Program-made: the position numbers and the translations under genes | Origin: Devosia ginsengisoli | GTDB taxonomy: Bacteria > Pseudomonadota > Alphaproteobacteria > Rhizobiales > Devosiaceae | Assembly: GCF_024707105.1 (NCBI RefSeq) | Contig: NZ_JANQAJ010000005.1 | Location: 186,001 to 250,000, forward strand | DNA: 64,000 bases | Direction of reading: 5' to 3' | Shown here: piece after piece, positions 17,032-25,137 of the stretch | Position numbering within the stretch: the first letter of the stretch is position 1 | Layout: each line of letters starts with the position of its first letter | Notes under the pieces: generated by a model | Database searches by the model: none | Told to the model about the DNA's origin: nothing | What the model saw: only the letters and a program-made list of their open reading frames with translations

Positions 17032-17766
17032 CTAATGCCGGATCAGCGCCAGTCCCGGAATCTTCCGCAGCAATTCAGGGTCCTGGCTGAAGATATATTC
17101 GAGGTTCCCCCGCGCCGTGCGGGCATGTTCGCGGGCGATGAATTCGGCCCGCGTGCCTTCGCGCGCGGCAATGGCATTGAGCATGGCGTGATGCTGCTCC
17201 TGCGCTGTGCGCAGCGAACGGCGGAAGGCAGCGATGTCCATCTTGTTGGGCAGGAAGGCCGAGGGCGAGGCGAAGGGCAAGGCCGTCGCCCGCTCCACCT
17301 CGCGCCGCACGATCTCGCTGCCCGATAGCCCAGCCAGCTCGAAGTGAAACGCCGCATTGAGGTCGGCATAGGCGTCGAAATCCACATCGTCCTCATGCGG
17401 CCCGAAACAGCCATCGAGCTGGGTCACGATAGCTTCGATCCGCGCCAGCGCTTCGGGCGCCACGCCGCGTTCCGCCGCCAGCCGCGCCGCCGTCCCCTCC
17501 ATCACCCCGCGCAATTCGATGGCGTCGACCACATCGGCAAAGCCGAAGCGGCGCACCACGAAGCCACCATTGGGCAGCCGGTCCAGCAAACCTTCCTCGG
17601 CCAGCCGCGACAGCGCCTCGCGCACCGGCGTGCGTGAAATCTGCAGCGCCTCGGCCAGCGACACCTCGAACAGCCGCATGCCACCCGGCAATTCGCCATT
17701 AATGATCTTTTCGCGCAATTCGATGACGGCGCGGCGGCCATGGGTGGCGACTTCACTGCTCTTCAT
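17032..17766 (-). CDS. GntR family regulator (FadR/FCD subfamily)
   Basis: A 244-residue regulator. The N-terminal winged helix is EKIINGELPGGMRLFEVSLA…ISRTPVREALSRLAEEGLL (residues 18-60), the canonical GntR signature. The all-helical FCD effector domain follows, with the metal-ligand pattern DAYADLNAAFHFEL and later histidines (QHHAMLNAI; FIAREHARTA). Such proteins often sense carboxylic acids. It is transcribed in the same direction as ligM, and both promoters carry TGTATACA, so it probably regulates ligM and itself. Confidence 0.9.
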   Translation of the reverse strand: MKSSEVATHGRRAVIELREKIINGELPGGMRLFEVSLAEALQISRTPVREALSRLAEEGLLDRLPNGGFVVRRFGFADVVDAIELRGVMEGTAARLAAERGVAPEALARIEAIVTQLDGCFGPHEDDVDFDAYADLNAAFHFELAGLSGSEIVRREVERATALPFASPSAFLPNKMDIAAFRRSLRTAQEQHHAMLNAIAAREGTRAEFIAREHARTARGNLEYIFSQDPELLRKIPGLALIRH

Positions 17767-17822
17767 GGGCGTTCCCTGTTCCGGCCCATCCTATAGCACC
17801 GCCCCGTCACCGCGCAAAAGCG

Positions 17823-17832
17823 TTGTATACAT
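17823..17832. promoter_or_regulatory. GntR-type operator upstream of gntR
   Basis: TTGTATACAT with the same TGTATACA core as the site before ligM. It lies about 57 bases upstream of the gntR start, as expected for autoregulation. Confidence 0.65.
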
Positions 17833-17908
17833 GGCCGCCCGCATTCACGCGTTCAGCGCGTCGATGCTGACAATGCGTTACCCAATTCGACCCATCTGCT
17901 ACCGCAAA

Positions 17909-19367
17909 TTAAGCCCAGGGGTCGTCCACCATCGGCCAGATATCCCGCCGTGCTTTCCGATACGGCGTCGTCGCCGGCGTATTGGGATAGGGCTTCCCCG
18001 CCGCGCAATAAACGATCTCCGCGGCGATCCTGCTGAAGCTGTCATAGAAGTGGTTGGTCGATTTGATCAGCAGGATTTTCCGCTCTGTCGGCTCTATCCC
18101 CATCACCGAAAACAGGCTCGGATCGAAGCTCTGCGCCCGCGTCGAATTGAGGATCACGTCGATCCCGTCAAAGCTGATCCACGCCGCATCCCCGAAGGGC
18201 GCAAAGCTCTCCCCAAACCGCATTTCCGCATTGTGTACCAGGCGTTTGACCGTCACCAGCTTGTCGATCGGATTGCCTGTATCGGGCGCCGATTTGGCCC
18301 CGAAACGCAGCGGAATTTCCGCGCCTTCCCCCGCCGCGAAACAGATCTGCACCGCGATCGGGTCCCAGATCGTGCCCACCGCCACGTCACTTATCCCCCG
18401 CCCGATCAGCTCTGCCAGAATGACCGTCGCATCGCCCGCCGTGCCGCCCCCGGGATTGTCCCACACATCGGCGATGACCACCGGCCCCTTGGGCGCCGCT
18501 ACGGCCGCATCCACCGCGACCTTCTCGTCCACCTGGCGCACCATGAAAGTGCCGCGCATGGAGAACAATTCCCGCCCCAGCTCTTCCGCCAGCCCGTCGC
18601 CCTTCGACTTATCCCCGTCGGTCACGGCAATGACTTTCGTGCCCATTTCCGGCACGTCCCCGGCCATGAAGCCATGGATGACCGACAGGCTCAGCACATC
18701 AGGTTCTGACTTTTCCATTCTATACAGCTTATCCACGAAGCCGCGCATCGGCTGCTTGCTGGTCGGGAACACGTCGATCATCCGGCAGTCGAACACGCTC
18801 ATCACAGGACTGACCTCGCCCTTCAGCGCCCGCACCGCGATAGCCCACAGGTCCCGCGCCCGGTCGACAAAGTCGATATGCGGAAACTCCTTGAAAACAA
18901 CGAAGAAATTGGCCGCTGCCACGCGCTTCTCCGTCAGATGACTGTGCGGATCGAGCTCGGCGCAGACCAGCACATCCGGCCCGACAATCTCCCGCACCCG
19001 GCTCAGCAGGTCCCCCTCCGGGTCGTCATAGCCCTGCGCCACCATGGCCCCATGCAGCCCCAGCACCACGCCATCCAAAGGCATAGCCGCCTGTAACTGC
19101 TCGAGAATTTCGTCGCGCAGTTCCTCATAGGTCGCCCGCGCCACCAGCCCCGCCGGATCGGCCCAACTGGCGCTGCCCTCGATCAGCTCCCAGCCCTCCC
19201 GCGCACAGACTTCGCGACCCACGGTGATCGGTGCGGTGCACAGGGTCGGGGTCGCCGGATGCGCCCCCCGGCCCGGCATAGAGCGAGGCCTCGAAGGCCC
19301 GCTTGTCGATCGCTATCGGCGAGAATGTATTGGTTTCGGTGGCCAGGGCGGCAGTGAACAGGCGCAA
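17909..19367 (-). CDS. M81 family metallopeptidase (MlrC-type), with one frame slip
   Basis: A protein of about 485 residues split by one extra base in a run of six C (19264-19269, plus strand). The first 34 residues (MRLFTAALATETNTFSP…ASLYAGPG) are in one frame and the rest (AHPATPTLCTAPI… to the stop) in another. Deleting one base joins them exactly where M81 homologues continue. Family marks include GLHGAMVAQGYDD, CAELDPHSHLTEK (probable metal ligands), FKEFPHIDF, SVFDCRMID, the DVWDNPGGGTAGD loop and LLIKSTNHFYDSF. The substrate is unknown; it differs markedly from the M81 protein at 2738-4168. The RidA gene is divergent from it. Confidence 0.85.
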
Positions 19368-19560
19368 GGCGAACTCGCATTGTCAGCATCGGGCAGGGGC
19401 AGGGAAGGGCGCCCATGGATCAGGCTAGCACAGGCGGTGCGCGGCAATCACGTAAGAAATTTACATTTGTGACCGGAAATTGCAGAGGAAATCGCCGTTT
19501 ACCCTCGCTATGATCCAGAATTACGAAATTGGCTTTCAGAAACCACCGAGGAGGGTCCCT

Positions 19561-19944
19561 ATGCCGATCAAACGTTATGGTGCCGAAAAGTCGGGCGCCG
19601 GTGGCCAGAACCTGCCCTTCGCCCGAGCCGTGGAAGCCGGTGGTTTTCTCTATGTATCCGGCCAGGTCGCCATGAAGGACGGCGAGATCGTCCATGGCGG
19701 CATTGTCGAGCAGACCCACCTCACCATCCAGAACATCATCGCCATCCTCGAAGAGGCCGGCTACGGTCTCGAACATGTCGTGCGCTGCGGCGTCTGGCTC
19801 GATGACCCGAGAGATTTCTGGAGCTTCAACGCCGTCTACAAAAGCTATTTCGGCGAGCATCCGCCCGCCCGCGCCTGCGTCCAGAGCCACATGATGGTCG
19901 ATTGCAAGGTCGAGATCGACTGCGTGGCCTATAAGGGGCCTTGA
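19561..19944 (+). CDS. RidA/YjgF family protein
   Basis: A 127-residue Rid-fold protein. Members form trimers; RidA itself hydrolyses reactive enamine/imine intermediates from PLP enzymes. Visible marks are the GGFLYVSGQVAM strand, the IQNIIAILEEAGYGLEHVVR helix, and PPARACVQSHMMVD, which includes the conserved arginine that binds the substrate carboxylate. The ATG at 19561 follows a GAGGAGGG site. It is divergent from an M81 gene; a PLP enzyme lies 0.9 kb downstream, which may be its partner (inference). Confidence 0.85.
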   Translation: MPIKRYGAEKSGAGGQNLPFARAVEAGGFLYVSGQVAMKDGEIVHGGIVEQTHLTIQNIIAILEEAGYGLEHVVRCGVWLDDPRDFWSFNAVYKSYFGEHPPARACVQSHMMVDCKVEIDCVAYKGP

Positions 19945-19966
19945 TCATAGCGTCGCGCAAGCGGCC

Positions 19967-20078
19967 ACACCCACCCTTGATCCCTCCCCATCGAGGGGAG
20001 GGAGACGACTGATGGTTCAGCGGGACTCGATCAGGCTTCCCTCCCCCTTGTGGGGAGGGAGTGAGGGTGGGGGTGGGA
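19967..20078. repeat. Inverted intergenic repeat pair (CCCACCCTTGATCCCTCCCC family)
   Basis: Two facing modules, CACCCACCCTTGATCCCTCC and a right copy ending GAGTGAGGGTGGGGGTGGGA, each with an internal CTCCCC/GGGGAG hairpin. It lies between ridA and the following SDR gene. Confidence 0.85.
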
Positions 20079-20094
20079 GCCAGAGGATTACGAA

Positions 20095-20874
20095 ATGACA
20101 GACCATTCTCCCTTCCGCCTCGATGGCAAGACCGTCCTCATATCCGGCGCCGGCGGCGGCATCGGCCAGTCGCTGGTCAAGGCTTTCCGCGAGGCCGGCG
20201 CCAGCGTCATCGGCGCCGACCGCGAAGCCGCCATGCTGGACGGACTCGATCTCGTCGGCACCGTCCTCTTCGATCAGGCCGACCCCAAAGCCACCCGCGC
20301 GGCCATTACGGCCCACCTCGACACCCACGGCGTCCCCGATGCCGTGGTCTCCAATGCCGGCTTCACCCGTGCCGAGCATTTCGGCCAGGTCGATGACGAT
20401 GTCTGGGCCGCCGAACTGTCGATCAACCTCAACGGCGCCTATGCCATGACCGACCCTGTTGTCTCGGCCATGGCCGCGCGGGGCAGGGGGAGTCTGGTCT
20501 TCATCTCCTCGGTCAATGCCCTCTCCCATTTCGGCAACCCGGCCTATTCCGCTGCAAAGGCGGGCCTGATCGCCTATGCCAAAGCCATCGCCGTCGAGCG
20601 CGGTGCCGAGGGCATCCGCGCCAATGTCATCTGCCCCGGCTCGGTGCGCACCCCGGCCTGGGACCATCGGCTGGAAGCCGATCCGACCCTGCTCGACAAT
20701 GTTCTCCCCCACTACCCGCTGGGGCGTATGGTATTGCCATCGGAGGTCGCCAATGCCGCAGTATTCTACTGCTCAGACGCGGCCTCGGGCATAACGGGCA
20801 CGGTGCTGCCGGTCGATGCCGGGCTTACATCAGGCAATCTGCGTTTCGTCGATGAAGTATTGAGGGGCAAATGA
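20095..20874 (+). CDS. SDR family oxidoreductase
   Basis: A 259-residue short-chain dehydrogenase with the SGAGGGIG cofactor loop (residue 17 onward), VSNAGFTRAEHF, the catalytic serine in ISSVNALSHFG, and YSAAKAG for Tyr and Lys. The GADREAAML segment with an acidic residue after the second strand favours NAD over NADP. It overlaps the downstream PLP-enzyme gene by four bases (ATGA), so the two probably act on one pathway, perhaps oxidation of a hydroxy amino acid or related hydroxy acid (inference). Confidence 0.85.
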   Translation: MTDHSPFRLDGKTVLISGAGGGIGQSLVKAFREAGASVIGADREAAMLDGLDLVGTVLFDQADPKATRAAITAHLDTHGVPDAVVSNAGFTRAEHFGQVDDDVWAAELSINLNGAYAMTDPVVSAMAARGRGSLVFISSVNALSHFGNPAYSAAKAGLIAYAKAIAVERGAEGIRANVICPGSVRTPAWDHRLEADPTLLDNVLPHYPLGRMVLPSEVANAAVFYCSDAASGITGTVLPVDAGLTSGNLRFVDEVLRGK

Positions 20875-21932
20875 CCGATATCAACGAACTCGATACCCCC
20901 GCCGTGCTTATCGATCTCGACCGCGTCGAGGCCAATCTCAAGCGCGTGCAGGTCTATGCAGATAGCCATGGCCTGAAGCTCCGCCCCCATATCAAGACCC
21001 ACAAACTGCCCCGTTTCGCCAAACGCGCCATCGCGCTGGGCGCGGTCGGCATCACCGTGCAGAAACTGGGCGAGGCGGAAGTCTTCGCCGATGCCGGCAT
21101 CACCGATATCTTCCTGCCCTACAACATTATCGGCCCCGCCAAGCTGGCCCGCCTCAAGGCCCTGCATGGCCGTATCCGCATCGCCGTCACTGCTGACAGC
21201 GCCGAAACCATCGAAGGCCTCTCGCGCACTTTTGCCGGTTCGGCCACCCCGCTGACAGTGCTGGTCGAATGCGATACCGGCATGGGCCGCTGCGGCGTGC
21301 AGAGTCCCGCCGCCGCCCTCGCACTCGCCGAAAAGATCGCCAATTCACCCGGCCTGGCCTTAGGTGGTTTGATGACCTATCCCGCCGCCGGACAGGTGGA
21401 AGCCAATGCCGCCTGGCTCGCCGCCGCCAAGCACGCCCTGACCGAGGCCGGCCTGCCGCCAGCCATTGTCTCCAATGGCGGCACCCCCGACATCTGGCGC
21501 GCCCACGAGGTTGCCGCCGCCACCGAGCATCGCCCGGGCACCTATATCTATATGGACCGCTACCAGGTCGCCAAAGGCGTCGGCACATTCGACGATTGCG
21601 CCCTTACGGTGCTCGCCACCGTGGTCAGCCGCCCCACCGAGGATCGCGCCATCATCGATGCCGGCTCCAAGGCGCTGACCAGCGATACGCTCGGCATGAC
21701 CTGCTTCGGCCTCATCGAGGCCTATCCCGATGCCGTTATCACCGGGTTGAGCGAAGAGCACGGCACCATCGATCTCTCCGCCTGCACCAGCAAGCCCAGG
21801 ATCGGCGACAAGCTCCGCATCATCCCCAACCACGCCTGCGTGGTCTCCAACCTGTTCGATCGGGTGACACTGATCTCCAATGATAGGGTGGTCGAGACGG
21901 TCGCCGTGGATGCGCGGGGCAGGGTGGATTGA
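20871..21932 (+). CDS. D-threonine aldolase / alanine racemase N-domain family PLP enzyme
   Basis: A 353-residue fold-type III PLP enzyme. The PLP lysine lies in LRPHIKTHKLP (about residue 43). The C-terminal metal site PNHACVVSNLF (HxC, about residue 320) is the mark of the D-threonine aldolase and D-serine dehydratase group, which act on D-beta-hydroxy amino acids with a divalent metal. LDTPAVLIDLDRVEANL at the start is standard. It is coupled to the SDR before it. The exact substrate (D-threonine, D-3-hydroxyaspartate, D-phenylserine) cannot be read. Confidence 0.82.
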   Translation: MTDINELDTPAVLIDLDRVEANLKRVQVYADSHGLKLRPHIKTHKLPRFAKRAIALGAVGITVQKLGEAEVFADAGITDIFLPYNIIGPAKLARLKALHGRIRIAVTADSAETIEGLSRTFAGSATPLTVLVECDTGMGRCGVQSPAAALALAEKIANSPGLALGGLMTYPAAGQVEANAAWLAAAKHALTEAGLPPAIVSNGGTPDIWRAHEVAAATEHRPGTYIYMDRYQVAKGVGTFDDCALTVLATVVSRPTEDRAIIDAGSKALTSDTLGMTCFGLIEAYPDAVITGLSEEHGTIDLSACTSKPRIGDKLRIIPNHACVVSNLFDRVTLISNDRVVETVAVDARGRVD

Positions 21933-22198
21933 AAACTTATCCCCAAAACTAATACCACTTTATAACCACTTCGCCCCGTTTCTAATACCTATCGCGACCA
22001 GTCTCATACTTTCGTCTTAGCCTAAAACCGCTTCTGCTCTAGCCACTTAGCGCCGCCCAAACCCGCATCCGGCGGTGGTTTCGCACAGCCAGATCAAATT
22101 CGCACTGGCTGCAAGTGGTCTTCTTGACTCTGTCCCGCAAACGATTTCACCATGTGGGATCGGTCCCACAAGAGACCGGCGGAGGAGAGCGGGACGGC
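21933..22198. other. Intergenic region before lacI, no gene
   Basis: About 266 bases, AT-richer than its surroundings in the first 100 bases, then the lacI promoter region with the operator at 22153-22170. No coding frame with family features was seen. Confidence 0.6.
22153..22170. promoter_or_regulatory. LacI-family operator, autoregulatory site
   Basis: TGTGGGATCGGTCCCACA: 7-base perfect arms TGTGGGA/TCCCACA around a CG-centred core, the classical LacI geometry. It ends 28 bases before the lacI start. A related site (TATGGGATCGATCTCACA) lies in front of the ABC transporter at 23323-23340. Confidence 0.8.
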
Positions 22199-23206
22199 AT
22201 GGCGACCATCGATGATGTGTCGAAACGGGCGGGCGTATCCCGCTCCACCGTATCCCGGGTCGTAGCCGACAACGGCTATGTCTCGGAGGAAAAACGCCGC
22301 GCTATCCAGAAGGCCATTGCCGAACTCGGCTACCGTCCCAACACCCTGGCCCAGGCTCTGCGCTCCAACCGCTCCAACATGATCGGCGCCGTGGTGGTCG
22401 ATGTGGGCACGCCCTATTTCGCCAATATGGTCTATGGCCTGCAGCGCGCCACCCGCAAGGCCGGTAAGGCGCTGATGGTCTCCTCCGGCTATGCCGACCA
22501 GGATGAGGAAGCCCGCGCCATCATCGAACTGGTCGACCGCTCCTGCGATGGCATCCTGCTCTATCTCGAGCGCCCGCTCCGGCCCGACGTGGTCGAGATC
22601 ATCCGCGCCGCCCGCATCCCGGTCGTCATGATCGGCCGCATGGGCAGCGAGGTCGCCCGCGGTTCGGTGCAGCTCGACAATTTCGGCGGCGCCCGCGATG
22701 CCGTCAATTTCCTGCTCGAACAGGGCCATCGCAGAATTGTCCACCTCTCCGGCCAGGCCGATTTCGGCGATACCGTCGCTCGCCTCGAAGGCATCGCCGC
22801 TGCGCTGGCCGACCACGGCATGTCCATGGCCGATATCCGCGTCGTTAACGGCGAGTTCAGCCAGGAATTCGGCTATTCCGCCACCATGGCTCTGCTCGAC
22901 GAACAACACGATTTCACCGCCATCTTCGCCGGCGACGACGATATGGCGGCCGGCGTGCTGCTGGCCTTGCGCCACGCCGGCAAGTCGGTGCCATCGGATG
23001 TTTCGGTCATCGGCTTCGACGATACATTTCACGCGCGCCACCTCTGGCCACCGCTCACCACCATCAGGCAGCCGGTCGACGAGATCGGCGAGACCGCGGC
23101 AAATCTGCTGCTGCAACTGCTGGGCGAGCCGGGCTCGGCGGCGCTGCAGAACATCATCGGGACCTCGCTCGTCGTGCGCGACAGCGTCGGCCCCGCCAGG
23201 CATTAG
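22199..23206 (+). CDS. LacI family transcriptional regulator
   Basis: A 335-residue LacI/GalR protein. The helix-turn-helix is TIDDVSKRAGVSRSTVSRVV (residues 3-22) and the hinge helix RPNTLAQALRS (about 51-61). The periplasmic-binding-like sugar domain follows (IGAVVVDVGTPYFANMVYGL, IFAGDDDMAAGVL, VIGFDDTFHARHLWPPLTTIRQP). The ATG at 22199 begins right at the HTH; an upstream in-frame ATG at 22115 would put the operator inside the gene. It is followed in the same direction by a family-5 ABC importer, whose leader carries a second operator, so it most likely controls uptake of a sugar-like ligand. Confidence 0.92.
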   Translation: MATIDDVSKRAGVSRSTVSRVVADNGYVSEEKRRAIQKAIAELGYRPNTLAQALRSNRSNMIGAVVVDVGTPYFANMVYGLQRATRKAGKALMVSSGYADQDEEARAIIELVDRSCDGILLYLERPLRPDVVEIIRAARIPVVMIGRMGSEVARGSVQLDNFGGARDAVNFLLEQGHRRIVHLSGQADFGDTVARLEGIAAALADHGMSMADIRVVNGEFSQEFGYSATMALLDEQHDFTAIFAGDDDMAAGVLLALRHAGKSVPSDVSVIGFDDTFHARHLWPPLTTIRQPVDEIGETAANLLLQLLGEPGSAALQNIIGTSLVVRDSVGPARH

Positions 23207-23322
23207 CGAAAGGAGGCGAGGGAGGAGGGACGGCGGTCTCGCCGGCCGGTGAAGGAGCACCAGCCGTAACAGTGGGACGAACAGCCAGGCCACCGGCGCT
23301 GCCGAGGCCGCAACAGGGAAAT

Positions 23323-23340
23323 TATGGGATCGATCTCACA
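23323..23340. promoter_or_regulatory. LacI-family operator before the ABC importer
   Basis: TATGGGATCGATCTCACA shares the GGGATCG core and the outer positions with the operator before lacI. It lies 36 bases upstream of the binding-protein start, where a bound repressor would block transcription. Confidence 0.7.
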
Positions 23341-23376
23341 TGGGAGTGTGAGTGGCCCGCCACAGGAGGAAAGACC

Positions 23377-25053
23377 TTGCATAAGATCGGACTATTGACC
23401 GTGCTGGCCGGCGTCTTGCTGACCACCAGCGCCATCGTGCCGGCCGTCGGGCAGGAAGAGGTGATTTTGCGCCTTTTGCCCTATCACACCGATGCCATGG
23501 TGGAGAATTTCAACCCCAACAATCCCACCGGCCCGCAGCAGCGCACCCGCGACTTCACCTATGAGCCTCTCTGGATCGAGAATGTCTGGAACCCGGACGC
23601 TGACGTGCCGGGCCTCGCCTTGTCCTACGACATTGCCGAGGACCTCAAGAGCGTCACCTGGCATCTGCGCCCCGATACCAAATGGAGCGACGGCGAGCCC
23701 TTCACCGCCGATGATGTCGTGTTCACCTTCGAATACGCCAAGGCGCACCCCGACTATCCGATGGGCATCGACGTCTACAGCGCCGAAGCCGGCACCGGTA
23801 ACGTCGAAAGCGCCGAAAAGATCGACGACCTGACCGTCCGCTTCAACCTGCACGAGCCCGATTCCCTGGCTCGCTACGGCCTGGGCCAGATCTACCCGCT
23901 GCCCGAGCATATCTGGAGCACGGTGGACGATCCCAAGAATTTCGCCAATACCACCCCCGTCGCCACCGGCCCCTGGACCGAAGTGCGCAATTTCTCGCGC
24001 AGCGGCTACGAAATCTGCCGCAACGAGCTGAGCCATTACAATGCCGACAACAAGATCGACTGCCTGAGCTTCCCGCAGATGAACGGCAACGAGCAGACCG
24101 TGGCCGCCCTTTCGGCCGGCGATCTCGACTGGCTTGGCGATGGCCTCACCGATCCGGATATCACCTTCCTGCCGCAGTCCGAATTCAACAATTACTGGCT
24201 GCCCGCCGGCTCCGACGTGAACCTGCAGCTCAACACCACCAAGGCGCCATTCGACAATCTCGAATTCCGCAAGGCCATGTCGGTGGCCATCGACCGCGAT
24301 ACCCTGGTCGACATTTCCACCTTCGGCCTCACCACCCATACCCGCTTCCCCATCGGCACCGGTGAAATGTTCAACACCTGGTACGACGAAGCCGCGCTCG
24401 AGCCCTATACCTGGCTCATGCAATACACACCCGAAAAGGCCGAGGAACTGCTCGATGCCGCCGGCTTTGTCGATGCCGACGGCGACGGCTGGCGCGACAA
24501 TCTCGATGGCACCCCCATCCAGTTCGGCATCGCCATGCCGTCGGGCTGGACCGACTGGGTCAATACCGGCCAGACCGTGGCCGAGAACCTGCAGGATGTC
24601 GGCATCAATGCCAGCCTCAAGACCATGGACGAGGGCGCCTGGTTCGATGCCGTGCCGCAGGGCAATTTCGACGTCTACGTCATGTGGACCAATGGCGGCG
24701 CCACCCCGTTCAGCCAGTATCAGCCCATGTTCAACCCGCGCCAGATGGTGCCCGGCCGGATCGACTTCCAGGCCATGCACCAGATGCAGATCCCGGAAAT
24801 CGAAGACGCATTGACCGCCTTCAAGAGCACCTCGGATCGCGGCGCGCAGCTCGCCGATATGGCCAAGGTGCACCAGCTCGTGGCCGAGAATGTGCCGGTC
24901 ATCTCGCTCTTCGCCAACCCGATCTGGTATGAATATTCCACCCGCCGCTTCACCGGCTGGGTGACCGAGGCGGATCCGCGTTTCCGCCCGCAGGTGCATG
25001 ACGGCACCCGCGAGCGCGTGCTGCACGCTCTCTCGCTGCAGCCCATCGAGTAA
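23377..25053 (+). CDS. ABC transporter substrate-binding protein (family 5, DppA/OppA-like)
   Basis: A 558-residue secreted binding protein. A TTG start at 23377 behind AGGAGGAAAG gives a clean signal peptide (KIGLLTVLAGVLLTTSAIVP). The mature part has the family-5 motifs WHLRPDTKWSDGEPFTADDV (about residue 100) and FRKAMSVAIDRD (about 305). Many family-5 proteins bind peptides, but some bind oligosaccharides such as cello-oligomers. Regulation by a LacI protein favours an oligosaccharide or glycoside here (inference). First of five genes for a full importer. Confidence 0.87.
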   Translation: MHKIGLLTVLAGVLLTTSAIVPAVGQEEVILRLLPYHTDAMVENFNPNNPTGPQQRTRDFTYEPLWIENVWNPDADVPGLALSYDIAEDLKSVTWHLRPDTKWSDGEPFTADDVVFTFEYAKAHPDYPMGIDVYSAEAGTGNVESAEKIDDLTVRFNLHEPDSLARYGLGQIYPLPEHIWSTVDDPKNFANTTPVATGPWTEVRNFSRSGYEICRNELSHYNADNKIDCLSFPQMNGNEQTVAALSAGDLDWLGDGLTDPDITFLPQSEFNNYWLPAGSDVNLQLNTTKAPFDNLEFRKAMSVAIDRDTLVDISTFGLTTHTRFPIGTGEMFNTWYDEAALEPYTWLMQYTPEKAEELLDAAGFVDADGDGWRDNLDGTPIQFGIAMPSGWTDWVNTGQTVAENLQDVGINASLKTMDEGAWFDAVPQGNFDVYVMWTNGGATPFSQYQPMFNPRQMVPGRIDFQAMHQMQIPEIEDALTAFKSTSDRGAQLADMAKVHQLVAENVPVISLFANPIWYEYSTRRFTGWVTEADPRFRPQVHDGTRERVLHALSLQPIE

Positions 25054-25066
25054 CCTCCCGAGAAGG

Positions 25067-25096
25067 CCGGCGGACCTGCCACTCTGGGCCCGCCGG
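25067..25096 (+). other. Intercistronic hairpin after the binding-protein gene
   Basis: Arms CCGGCGG and CCGCCGG with a 16-base loop lie in the 84-base gap between the binding protein and the first permease. Hairpins at this position commonly protect the binding-protein transcript and raise its level over the membrane subunits. Confidence 0.45.
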
Positions 25097-25137
25097 TCAT
25101 TTCTTCTCCCTGCGAAGGGCGACGGAAAGGAGCCGAC

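Noticed and set aside
22115..22198. Upstream ATG (22115) as start of lacI
   Set aside because: The added 28 residues would be encoded by the operator region, and LacI proteins begin directly at the helix-turn-helix.
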